From Geodermatophilus saharensis (GTDB taxonomy: Bacteria > Actinomycetota > Actinomycetes > Mycobacteriales > Geodermatophilaceae), in assembly GCF_900188205.1 (NCBI RefSeq), contig NZ_FZOH01000004.1, positions 124,001 through 188,000 of the forward strand: a DNA stretch of 64,000 nt, in the 5' to 3' direction. Under the pieces are notes generated by a model. That model did not search any database, was not told where the DNA came from, and saw only the letters and a program-made list of their open reading frames with translations. Of this stretch, positions 1 through 7,452 are shown piece by piece. A program made the translations under genes and the position numbers. Each line of letters begins with the position of its first letter. Within the stretch, counting starts at the first letter, position 1.

Positions 1-1768
1 CACCGGCGCGGCGTTCCTGTGGTCGCTGTACGCGCTGTTCCTCGGCACCGCCGGCGAGCCCGGCACGACCCACGGCTTCTCCCTCGCCGTCACCCGCACC
101 GACGGCAGCGGCGACGTCTACCTCGAGGCCGCGGCGGGGGTGACCACCTCCCTGCTGGCCGGCCGCTACGCCGAGGCCCGCGCCAAGCGCCGCGCCGGCT
201 CGGCCCTGCGCGCCCTGCTCGAGCTCGGCGCCCGCGAGGTGTCGGTGCTGCGCGGCGGCGCCGAGACCCGCGTGCCGGTGGAGCAGCTGCACGCCGGCGA
301 CCTGTTCGTCGTGCGGCCCGGCGAGCGGGTGGCCACCGACGGCGAGGTCGTCGAGGGCTCCTCGGCGGTCGACGCCTCGATGCTCACCGGCGAGTCGGTG
401 CCGGTGGAGGTCGGCCCCGGCGACCCCGTGGTGGGCGCGACGGTCAACGCCGGCGGCCGGCTGGTCGTGCGCGCCACCCGGGTCGGCGCGGACACCCAGC
501 TGGCGCAGATGGCGCGGCTGGTCGAGGAGGCGCAGAACGGCAAGACGCAGGTGCAGCGCCTGGCCGACCGCGTCTCCGGCGTCTTCGTGCCCGTGGTGCT
601 GGCGCTGGCCGCCGGCACGCTCGGCTTCTGGCTGGGCACCGGCGCGGGGCTGGCCGGGGCGTTCCCCGCCGCCGTCGCCGTGCTGATCATCGCCTGCCCC
701 TGCGCGCTCGGCCTGGCCACGCCGACCGCGCTCATGGTGGGCACCGGCCGCGGCGCACAGCTGGGCATCCTGGTGCGCGGCCCGGAGGTGCTGGAGTCCA
801 CGCGGCGGGTCGACACCGTCGTCCTCGACAAGACCGGCACCGTCACCACCGGCCGGATGAGCCTGACCGGCGTCGTCGCCGCCGACGGCGAGGACCCCGA
901 CGAGGTGCTGCGCCGGGCCGGTGCGCTCGAGGACGCCTCGGAGCACCCGATCGCCGCGGCCGTCGCCGCCGCCGCCCGCGAGCGGCTCGGCGCGCTGCCC
1001 GCCGTCACCGGGTTCGGCAACGAGGCCGGGCTCGGCGTGCGCGGCACCGTCGACGGCGTCCCCGTGGTCGTCGGGCGCCCCGCGCTGGTCGGCCCGCTGG
1101 CCCCCGAGCTGGCCGAGGCCGTGGCCACCGCGGACGCGGCCGGGCGCACCGCGGTCGCCGTCGGCTGGGACGGCGCGGCGCGCGGCGTGCTCGTCGTCGC
1201 CGACACCGTCAAGCCGACCCCGGCCGCGGCCGTGCGGCAGTTCCGCGACCTCGGGCTGCGGCCGGTGCTGCTCACCGGCGACTCCGCCGCCGCAGCCGCC
1301 GCGGTGGCCGCGGAGGTCGGCATCGACGACGTGGTGGCCGAGGTGCTGCCGCAGGACAAGGTCGAGGCCGTCCGGCGGCTGCAGGCGCAGGGACGCACCG
1401 TGGCGATGGTCGGCGACGGCGTCAACGACGCGGCCGCCCTCGCCCAGGCCGACCTCGGGCTGGCCATGGGCACCGGCACCGACGTGGCGATCCGGGCCAG
1501 CGACCTCACCCTGGTGCGCGGCGACCTGCGCGCCGCGGCCGACGCCGTCCGGCTGGCCCGCCGCACGCTCGCGGTGATCAAGGGCAACCTGTTCTGGGCG
1601 TTCGCCTACAACGTCGCGGCGATCCCGCTCGCGATGGCCGGCCTGCTCAACCCGATGATCGCCGGTGCGGCGATGGCCCTGAGCTCGGTGTTCGTCGTCA
1701 CCAACAGCCTGCGGCTGCGTCGGTTCGCGCCGCTGCCGGGCAACGCGACCTCCGCCGTCCCCGGCTGA
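1..1768 (+). CDS. copA: Cu+-type P1B ATPase, 5'-truncated by window edge
   Basis: The reading frame is open from base 2, so the N-terminus lies outside the window; 588 residues are visible. It shows the actuator TGES, the CPC metal-site helix ([10 protein letters not shown], Cys codon at 695), the phosphorylation motif DKTGT (Asp codon at 827), the HP motif EHPIAAA and the hinge GDGVND (about 1412). A Tyr-Asn pair in the seventh helix (FAYNVAAIP) and MALSS in the last helix are the P1B-1 signature for Cu(I), so this is a copper-exporting membrane pump. No CXXC metal-binding domain is visible; it may lie upstream. It ends 8 bp before the convergent tetR gene. Known: family and motifs. Inferred: copper specificity. 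Confidence 0.93.
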   Translation, partial: TGAAFLWSLYALFLGTAGEPGTTHGFSLAVTRTDGSGDVYLEAAAGVTTSLLAGRYAEARAKRRAGSALRALLELGAREVSVLRGGAETRVPVEQLHAGDLFVVRPGERVATDGEVVEGSSAVDASMLTGESVPVEVGPGDPVVGATVNAGGRLVVRATRVGADTQLAQMARLVEEAQNGKTQVQRLADRVSGVFVPVVLALAAGTLGFWLGTGAGLAGAFPAAVAVLIIACPCALGLATPTALMVGTGRGAQLGILVRGPEVLESTRRVDTVVLDKTGTVTTGRMSLTGVVAADGEDPDEVLRRAGALEDASEHPIAAAVAAAARERLGALPAVTGFGNEAGLGVRGTVDGVPVVVGRPALVGPLAPELAEAVATADAAGRTAVAVGWDGAARGVLVVADTVKPTPAAAVRQFRDLGLRPVLLTGDSAAAAAAVAAEVGIDDVVAEVLPQDKVEAVRRLQAQGRTVAMVGDGVNDAAALAQADLGLAMGTGTDVAIRASDLTLVRGDLRAAADAVRLARRTLAVIKGNLFWAFAYNVAAIPLAMAGLLNPMIAGAAMALSSVFVVTNSLRLRRFAPLPGNATSAVPG

Positions 1769-1775
1769 CCCGCGC

Positions 1776-2357
1776 TCACCGGGGCCGCAGGCCGTCGAGG
1801 AGGGCGTCGACGGTCTGCACGAGCAGCACGTCGACGTCGCCGCCGCGCAGCACGCCGCTGACCGACAGCGCGGCCACCCCGTGCAGCGCGGCCCACAGCG
1901 CGGTGGCCAGCGCGGCCGGGTCCCCGGCGCGCACCTCGCCCCGGGCCTGCGCGTCGGCGACCACCGCGTCCGGCCCGGACAGCCCCGGGCCCTCGTGCGA
2001 CTCACCGGCGGCCTTGCCCGCGAACATCAGCTCCAGCAGCGCGGGCTCCCCGGTGGCGAAGTGCACGTACGCGCGGCCGAGCGCGAGCAGCCGGGGCCGC
2101 AGCCCGGCGCCGGCCCCGGGGTCGGCGGCGGCCAGGGCGGAGTCGAGCCGCTCCCACCCGGCGCGGGCCAGGGCGGCGAGGAAGGCCTGCCGGTCGGGGA
2201 AGTGCCGGTTCGGGGCGGCGTGGCTGACGCCGAGGTCGCGGGCCAGCGCCCGCAGCGACAGGTCGGCCACCGTGCCGGTGCGCAGCTGCTGGGCCGCCCG
2301 GTCCAGCAGGGCGGCCCGGAGGTCCCCGTGGTGGTAGGGCTGCTCGGCGGTGCGCAC
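1776..2357 (-). CDS. TetR-family regulator
   Basis: 193 residues. The N-terminal HTH (LSLRALARDLGVSHAAPNRHF, about residues 28-48) and the following helical ligand-binding domain fit TetR; the pattern resembles the WHG-domain TetR group. The GTG at 2357 is chosen because the protein then begins just before the YHHGDLRAALL segment typical of this group; the frame continues upstream without a better start. It is divergent from the SDR gene at 2422, with a 64-bp gap containing a promoter and paired GACTACATT repeats, so it probably represses that gene and itself. The ligand is unknown. Confidence 0.88.
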   Translation of the reverse strand: MRTAEQPYHHGDLRAALLDRAAQQLRTGTVADLSLRALARDLGVSHAAPNRHFPDRQAFLAALARAGWERLDSALAAADPGAGAGLRPRLLALGRAYVHFATGEPALLELMFAGKAAGESHEGPGLSGPDAVVADAQARGEVRAGDPAALATALWAALHGVAALSVSGVLRGGDVDVLLVQTVDALLDGLRPR

Positions 2358-2384
2358 GTCGCGGCAGCGTACTCGGAGTAGGCG

Positions 2385-2413
2385 TTGACTACATTGTTGA
2401 CGGCGACTACATT
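2385..2413 (+). promoter_or_regulatory. sigma70-like promoter with TetR half-site repeats
   Basis: TTGACT at 2385-2390, a 17-nt spacer and TACATT at 2408-2413 form a near-consensus housekeeping promoter, rare in this GC-rich window. The ATG at 2422 lies 9 bases after the -10 box with no Shine-Dalgarno sequence, so the SDR message is probably leaderless. GACTACATT occurs twice (2387-2395 and 2405-2413), 18 bp apart, overlapping both promoter boxes: a plausible operator for the divergent TetR protein. Confidence 0.7.
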
Positions 2414-2421
2414 CACTCGGC

Positions 2422-3312
2422 ATGACGATCCCCTCGATCCCCATCCCCTCCCAGGCCGGCCGCACCGCCGTCGTCACCGGCGCCACCAGCGGACTGGGCC
2501 TGGCCACCGCCCGGGCACTGGCCGACGCCGGTGCCCGCGTCGTGCTCGCCGTCCGCGACGTCGCCCGTGGCGAGGCGGCCGCCGCCGACCTGGCCGGCGA
2601 GGTCGAGGTGCGCCGGCTGGACCTCGCCGACCTCGCCTCGGTGCGGGAGTTCGCCGCCGGGTGGAGCGGCCCGCTCGACCTCCTGGTCAACAACGCGGGG
2701 ATCATGATGGTCCCCGAGGGCCGGACCGCCGACGGCTTCGAGCTGCAGTTCGGCACCAACCACCTCGGGCACTTCGCACTCACCGTGCAGCTGCTCCGGC
2801 ACGTCACCGACCGCGTGGTCACGGTCTCCTCGACGGCCCACCGCGTCGGCTCGATCGACCTCACCGACCTCAACTGGGAGCGCCGCGCCTACTCCCCCGA
2901 GCGGGCCTACGGCCAGTCGAAGCTGGCCAACCTGCTGTTCACCCTGGAGCTGCAGCGCCGGCTGACCGCGGCCGGCTCGCCGGTGCGCTCGATGGCGGCC
3001 CACCCGGGCTGGGCGGCGACCGAGCTGCAGGGCCGGACCGGCAACCGGGTCAAGCACGCGGCGATGGCACTGGGCAACCGCGTGATCGCGCAGTCGGCCG
3101 CGCAGGGCGCGCTGCCCACCGTGTTCGTGGCCACCGCGGACCTGCCCGGCGGCAGCTACGCCGGCCCCGACGGCGCGTTCGAGGTCCGCGGCGAGCCGAC
3201 GCTGGTCGGGCGCACCCGCGCGGCCAGCGACCCCGACCTGGCCGCCCGGCTGTGGGCGGCCTCCGCCGAGCTCACCGGCGTCGACCTCCCCGCCGTCCTG
3301 GCCGCCGTCTGA
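2422..3312 (+). CDS. Short-chain dehydrogenase/reductase
   Basis: 296 residues, a classical-to-extended SDR of the retinol dehydrogenase/WWOX-like group. It has the NAD(P)-binding TGATSGLG near residue 20, the structural NNAG (LVNNAGIM), the catalytic Ser (VSSTAHR) and YGQSK. The basic residues after the second beta strand (VRDVARG) favour NADP(H). The substrate cannot be read from sequence. Its leaderless start and the TetR operator suggest induction by a small hydrophobic ligand. A hairpin separates it from the convergent M56 gene. Confidence 0.9.
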   Translation: MTIPSIPIPSQAGRTAVVTGATSGLGLATARALADAGARVVLAVRDVARGEAAAADLAGEVEVRRLDLADLASVREFAAGWSGPLDLLVNNAGIMMVPEGRTADGFELQFGTNHLGHFALTVQLLRHVTDRVVTVSSTAHRVGSIDLTDLNWERRAYSPERAYGQSKLANLLFTLELQRRLTAAGSPVRSMAAHPGWAATELQGRTGNRVKHAAMALGNRVIAQSAAQGALPTVFVATADLPGGSYAGPDGAFEVRGEPTLVGRTRAASDPDLAARLWAASAELTGVDLPAVLAAV

Positions 3313-3318
3313 GCACTT

Positions 3319-3366
3319 CCGCGGACGTGCACGGGTCCCCCGCCCCCTGGCCGTGCACGTCCGCGG
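3319..3366. terminator. Hairpin between convergent SDR and M56 genes
   Basis: A perfect 16-bp inverted repeat (CCGCGGACGTGCACGG, 3319-3334 and 3351-3366) with a 16-nt loop lies between two converging stop codons. There is no U tract, as usual in actinobacteria; it probably acts as a bidirectional terminator. Confidence 0.65.
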
Positions 3367-3377
3367 ACGTGCGCGGC

Positions 3378-4307
3378 TCACACGGCGGGGAGGAGCAGCA
3401 GGGCGGTCGGGACGAGCAGCAGCAGGCCCGCGCACAGCAGCGCGGCGGCGCGGGCCGCCGGCGGCAGCGGCGCCGGCGGGGACAGCAGCCGCACCACCCG
3501 GGCGCCGACGGCGCTGCCGCCCACCGACAGCGCCCCGCTCGGCACCCCGCCACCGGGACCACCGGCCGCGACGACGATCGCCTGGGCCAGCGTCCGCCGC
3601 GGGTCCGGCCCGCGCAGCGAGGTCAGCGCCCGGTCGTCGGCGCGCATCTCCACCAGCTCCCGGACGGCGGCGTGCGCCCGGGCCGCCGCCGGGAGCACCG
3701 GCAGCGCCGCCTCCCAGGCCACGAACGGCAGCAGGTAGAGGTGGTGGTGCTCGGCCAGGTGGGCGCGCTCGTGGGCGACGACGGCGGCGAGCTGGTCGTC
3801 GTCGAGCTCGGCGACCATGCCCGAGGAGAGCACCAGCAGCGGGCGGGCGCCGGGGATGCAGAAGGCCACCGGCGCGGGGTGCTCGAGCAGCCGGGCGTCG
3901 GGGACGGCGTCGGCGGGCCGCACGACCAGCTCGAGCAGCTCGCGGTGCCGGCGGCGGGTGCGGGCGGTGCGAGCCCAGGACAGCGCGAGCACCCCGAGCA
4001 GCTCCAGGGCGAGGACGGCGGCCAGCGTCAGCGTGACCCAGTGGTCGCCGCGGACGGGGTCGCGGGCCGGGTCGCCGGTGAGCACCGCCGCGCCGGCCTC
4101 GGGCAGCGAGTGACCCCACGGCGCCAGGCCGTGCACCAGCAGCGCGCCGATGATCGACAGGCCACCGGCCAGCCCGATCGCCTGCCAGCACACCAGCGCC
4201 ACGAGCGGGTCGCGGCGGGGCCAGCGGGCGCGGCCGAGCAGCGCCGGCACCGGCCAGGCCAGCGCCGCGGCGAGAACCGCGAGCGCCGCGGCGGTCGCGG
4301 GCAGCAC
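3378..4307 (-). CDS. M56-family (BlaR1-like) membrane zinc peptidase
   Basis: 309 residues with several predicted membrane helices and the zinc-protease motif HERAH (VVAHERAHLAEHHH). The downstream EMRADD sequence supplies the expected third ligand. The GTG at 4307 overlaps the blaI stop (TGACGTG), so the two are translationally coupled. In the family, M56 proteins paired with BlaI either cleave the repressor or send the signal that inactivates it. There is no large extracellular penicillin-binding sensor domain as in full BlaR1, so the stimulus need not be a beta-lactam. Its regulon probably includes cydABDC (see operators). Confidence 0.9.
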   Translation of the reverse strand: MLPATAAALAVLAAALAWPVPALLGRARWPRRDPLVALVCWQAIGLAGGLSIIGALLVHGLAPWGHSLPEAGAAVLTGDPARDPVRGDHWVTLTLAAVLALELLGVLALSWARTARTRRRHRELLELVVRPADAVPDARLLEHPAPVAFCIPGARPLLVLSSGMVAELDDDQLAAVVAHERAHLAEHHHLYLLPFVAWEAALPVLPAAARAHAAVRELVEMRADDRALTSLRGPDPRRTLAQAIVVAAGGPGGGVPSGALSVGGSAVGARVVRLLSPPAPLPPAARAAALLCAGLLLLVPTALLLLPAV

Positions 4308-4308
4308 G

Positions 4309-4674
4309 TCAGCGGGTGCCGGCGTCCGGCGCGCTCCCGTCCAGCAGCTGCCGCAGCATCCGGGCCTCCTCCGGGTCGACGCCGCCGACGAACCGGGCCA
4401 GCACCGCCTGCCGGTCACCGGAGCGGCCGAGCACCTCGTGCATGAGCTCGGCGGCGTGCTGCTCGCGGGTGGCCCGCGGGCGGAAGCGGCGCGGCCGGGC
4501 GTCGTCGTGCTCGACGAAGCCCTTGGTCTCCAGGCGGGACAGGACGGTGTGCACGGTGGTCAGGGCCAGCTCGCGGTCGGCCAGCGCGTCGCGCAGCTCG
4601 GCCGCCGCGACCGGCCCCTCGGCCGCCCACAGCACGTCCATGACGGTGCGCTCCAGGTCTCCCAGCGACGCCAC
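4309..4674 (-). CDS. blaI: BlaI/MecI-family winged-helix repressor
   Basis: 121 residues. The N-terminal winged helix contains LERTVMDVLW and TTVHTVLSRLETKGFV, typical of BlaI/CopY, followed by the C-terminal dimerisation helices (EEARMLRQLLD). The GTG at 4674 is preceded by a strong AGGAGGA at about 8 nt, which decides the start over the longer frame. It is in an operon with the M56 protease. One palindromic operator (4696-4710) lies just upstream of its own gene and two more precede the divergent cydA, so it likely represses itself and cytochrome bd. Confidence 0.93.
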   Translation of the reverse strand: MASLGDLERTVMDVLWAAEGPVAAAELRDALADRELALTTVHTVLSRLETKGFVEHDDARPRRFRPRATREQHAAELMHEVLGRSGDRQAVLARFVGGVDPEEARMLRQLLDGSAPDAGTR

Positions 4675-4695
4675 GGCTCCTCCTGTCGGTCGTCC

Positions 4696-4710
4696 TCTAC
4701 ACATCGTAGA
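4696..4710. promoter_or_regulatory. BlaI operator 1 (blaI-proximal)
   Basis: Perfect dyad TCTAC-ACATC-GTAGA, 22 bp upstream of the blaI start. It is identical in its arms to the two sites before cydA. Assignment to BlaI is by position and by similarity to TAC/GTA-type BlaI dyads. Confidence 0.75.
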
Positions 4711-4796
4711 ACGCCGCTCACGCGCGACGCCGGACCGCTCGTCCCGGCAGGTCAGGACCTTGGTCCCTGCCTGTCCGGAGGGTCACACGCCGAACG

Positions 4797-4811
4797 TCTA
4801 CGGGTCGTAGA
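4797..4811. promoter_or_regulatory. BlaI operator 2 (cydA upstream)
   Basis: Perfect dyad TCTAC-GGGTC-GTAGA. Its centre lies 23 bp from operator 3, about two helical turns, so two repressor dimers could bind on the same DNA face. Confidence 0.75.
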
Positions 4812-4819
4812 AAACCCGT

Positions 4820-4834
4820 TCTACGGAGCGTAGA
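4820..4834. promoter_or_regulatory. BlaI operator 3 (cydA-proximal)
   Basis: Perfect dyad TCTAC-GGAGC-GTAGA, extended by a T/A pair on each side (4819-4835). It lies 45 bp upstream of the cydA GTG, in promoter position. Confidence 0.75.
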
Positions 4835-4878
4835 AAGAGTGTGTCGGCGCAAGGCGGCACAGACGAGGAGCAGCGCGC

Positions 4879-6432
4879 GTGGACGTGCTCGACATCGCCC
4901 GGTGGCAGTTCGGCATCACGACCGTCTACCACTTCCTGATGGTCCCGCTGACCATCGGCCTGGGGATCCTGGTGGCGGTGATGCACACCACGTGGGTGCG
5001 CACCGGCAAGCCCGAGTGGCTGCGGATGACCCGCTTCTGGGGCCGCGTCTACCTGGTCAACTTCGTGCTCGGCGTGGCCACCGGCCTGGTCCAGGAGTTC
5101 CAGTTCGGCCTGGCGTGGAGCGAGTACTCGCGCTTCGTCGGCGACGTCTTCGGCTCGCTGCTGGCGATGGAGGCGCTGCTGGCCTTCTTCCTCGAGTCGA
5201 CGTTCCTCGGGCTGTGGATCTTCGGCTGGGGCCGCATCCCGAAGAAGCTGCACCTGGCCGCGCTGTGGGCGGCGGTCATCGGCTCGATCGTCAGCGCCTA
5301 CTTCATCATCGCGGCCAACTCGTGGATGCAGCACCCGGTCGGCGTCACCGTCGGCGAGGACGGCCGCCCGCGGCAGGTCGACTTCCTCGCCGTGCTGACC
5401 AACAACACGGCCCTGGCCGCCTTCACCCACGCGATCGTCGCCGCGCTCATGGTCGCCGGCGCCCTGCTCGTCGGCATCGGCCTGTACCAGCTGCGCCGGC
5501 GGAAGCTGGCGCAGGCGCCGACCACCGACGTCGACCAGTCCGTGTGGCGCCGCTCGGTCCGGCTCGGCGGGTACGTCTCGCTGGCGGCGTTCGTGCTGGT
5601 CGCCGTCACCGGTGACTGGCAGGGCAAGCTCATGTACCAGCAGCAGCCGCTGAAGATGAGCTCCGCCGAGGCGCTGTGCGAGACCGAGGCGCCCGCGCCG
5701 TTCTCCGTCTTCGCCTGGGGCAAGCTCGGCTCCAACGAGTGCGACGACGTGCACAGCTGGACCGTGCCCGGCCTGCTCTCCTTCCTCGCGCACAGCGACT
5801 TCGAGACCGCCGTCCCCGGTGTGAACGACCTGCAGGAGCAGTACTCCGAGGTCTACGGCGCCACCTACCCCGACGACCCGAGCTTCGGCGACCGCGCCGG
5901 CCAGCCCATCGACTACACCCCGGTGCTCGCGGTGACCTACTGGAGCTTCCGGCTGATGATCGGCATGGGTGCCGTCTCGGCGGGGGTGGCGGCCTACGCC
6001 CTGTGGGCCACCCGCCGCGGCAGGGTCCCGACCTCGCGGATCGGCGTCTACGGCTCGCTGGCCGCCGTCGGCGCGCCGTTCGTGGCCAACGCCGCCGGCT
6101 GGATCTTCACCGAGATGGGCCGCCAGCCCTTCGTCGTCTACCCCAACCCCGACGTCCCCGTGGACGAGCAGGTGTGGTTCTTCACCGCCCAGGCCGTCTC
6201 CCCCGGCATCAGCGCCGCCGAGGTGTGGACCTCGCTGATCAGCCTGGGCCTGCTCTACGGCGCCCTGGCCGTGGTGGAGCTGTTCCTCCTCGTCCGGCTG
6301 GTCCGCCGGGGCGTCACCACCGGCGACACCACCCCGACACCACCGGCGGTGGGCAGCTCCCGCCGGGACGACGACGCCCCGCGTCCCGGCGACGACCGCA
6401 GCGACGACGACGTCCTCTCCTTCGCCTACTAG
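4879..6432 (+). CDS. cydA: Cytochrome bd oxidase subunit I
   Basis: 517 residues, multi-pass. The N-terminus RWQFGITTVYHFLMVPLTIG carries the b595 ligand His18. The two conserved glutamates of the proton/oxygen site are in MEALLAFFLEST, the b558 His is in SWMQHPVG, and the quinol loop holds KMSSAEAL. It catalyses quinol-dependent oxygen reduction at high affinity. The loop is short, as in actinobacterial enzymes. The usual GRQPW is GRQPF here. The GTG start has GAGGAG upstream. First gene of cydA-cydB-cydDC; two BlaI-type operators sit in its promoter region. Confidence 0.97.
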   Translation: MDVLDIARWQFGITTVYHFLMVPLTIGLGILVAVMHTTWVRTGKPEWLRMTRFWGRVYLVNFVLGVATGLVQEFQFGLAWSEYSRFVGDVFGSLLAMEALLAFFLESTFLGLWIFGWGRIPKKLHLAALWAAVIGSIVSAYFIIAANSWMQHPVGVTVGEDGRPRQVDFLAVLTNNTALAAFTHAIVAALMVAGALLVGIGLYQLRRRKLAQAPTTDVDQSVWRRSVRLGGYVSLAAFVLVAVTGDWQGKLMYQQQPLKMSSAEALCETEAPAPFSVFAWGKLGSNECDDVHSWTVPGLLSFLAHSDFETAVPGVNDLQEQYSEVYGATYPDDPSFGDRAGQPIDYTPVLAVTYWSFRLMIGMGAVSAGVAAYALWATRRGRVPTSRIGVYGSLAAVGAPFVANAAGWIFTEMGRQPFVVYPNPDVPVDEQVWFFTAQAVSPGISAAEVWTSLISLGLLYGALAVVELFLLVRLVRRGVTTGDTTPTPPAVGSSRRDDDAPRPGDDRSDDDVLSFAY

Positions 6433-6444
6433 GAGCGCCTGACC

Positions 6445-7452
6445 ATGGACCTGCAGACCCTGTGGTTCGCCGCCGTCGCGGTGCTGTGGACCGGCTTCCT
6501 GCTGCTGGAGGGCTTCGACTTCGGCGTCGCCGCGCTGCTGCCGGTGCTCGGCCGGAGGACGGCGGACCGCCACCTCATGCTGCGGACGATCGGACCCGTG
6601 TGGGACGGCAACGAGGTCTGGCTGATCACCGCCGCCGGCGCGGTGTTCGCCGCCTTCCCCGGCTGGTACGCCACCTGGCTGCCGGCGCTGTACCTGCCCT
6701 TCGTCGTGGTGCTGCTCGGCCTGATCGTGCGGGCGGTGGCCTTCGAGTGGCGGCACAGCTCGCACGACCCGCGCTGGGACGCCGCGTGGACCCGCGTCAT
6801 CACCGGCGGCTCGCTGGTGGCCGCCGCGGGTGTGGGAGCGGCGCTGGGCGCCACCACGCTCGGCCTGCCGATCGACGGTTCCGGCACCCGGGTCGGCGGC
6901 GCGTTCGCCGGCCTCGGCTGGTCCTCGCTGCTGGGCGCGGCCGCGGTGGTCGGCTTCTCGCTCGTGCACGGCGCGCTGTTCCTCGCGCTCAAGACCGACG
7001 GCCCGGTGCGGCTGCGGGCGCGGGCGTTCGCGCTGCGCTGGTCGCCGGTGGCCGCGCTGCCGCTGCTGGCCTGGGCGGGGCTGGTGCAGCTGCGCTCGGG
7101 CACGCCGGTCACCGCGGTGCTGTGGCTGGCCGCCGGGCTGGCCGTCGTCGTCACCTGGACCCGGGTGCGGCTGGACCGCGAGGGGCAGGCCTTCGCCGGC
7201 TGGGCGACCGTGCTGGTGGCCTCGGCGGCCACCCTCTTCGGCGCGGCCTTCCCCGTGGTGGTGCCCTCGACGGTCGACCCGGCGTTCGACGTGACGATCG
7301 CGCAGGCCTCGGTCAGCGACTACACGCTCACCGTCATGACCTGGGTGGCCGCGATCGGCCTGCCGGTGGTGCTCGCCTACCAGGCGTGGACGTACTGGGT
7401 GTTCCGCCGCCGGCTGACCGCCGAGCCGGTGCACGAGCCGGTGGCGGCATGA
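6445..7452 (+). CDS. cydB: Cytochrome bd oxidase subunit II
   Basis: 335 residues, about eight to nine membrane helices. The family N-terminus (FLLLEGFDFGVAALLPVLG) and the conserved GPVWDGNEVWLITAAGAVFAAFP region (residues about 50-73) are clear. It pairs with CydA in the membrane; the subunit carries no haem but is needed for assembly. It starts 12 bp after cydA, and its TGA overlaps the ATG of cydDC (ATGA), so all three genes are co-translated. Confidence 0.97.
   Translation: MDLQTLWFAAVAVLWTGFLLLEGFDFGVAALLPVLGRRTADRHLMLRTIGPVWDGNEVWLITAAGAVFAAFPGWYATWLPALYLPFVVVLLGLIVRAVAFEWRHSSHDPRWDAAWTRVITGGSLVAAAGVGAALGATTLGLPIDGSGTRVGGAFAGLGWSSLLGAAAVVGFSLVHGALFLALKTDGPVRLRARAFALRWSPVAALPLLAWAGLVQLRSGTPVTAVLWLAAGLAVVVTWTRVRLDREGQAFAGWATVLVASAATLFGAAFPVVVPSTVDPAFDVTIAQASVSDYTLTVMTWVAAIGLPVVLAYQAWTYWVFRRRLTAEPVHEPVAA

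Noticed and set aside
19-2337. 772-codon frame across the P-ATPase and tetR
   Set aside because: Arg/Pro-rich nonsense composition; the other frame carries all P-type ATPase motifs.
4815-4840. A standard -35/-10 pair for cydA within the operator region
   Set aside because: TAGAAA-like hexamers are parts of the palindromes; spacing does not give a convincing sigma70 promoter.
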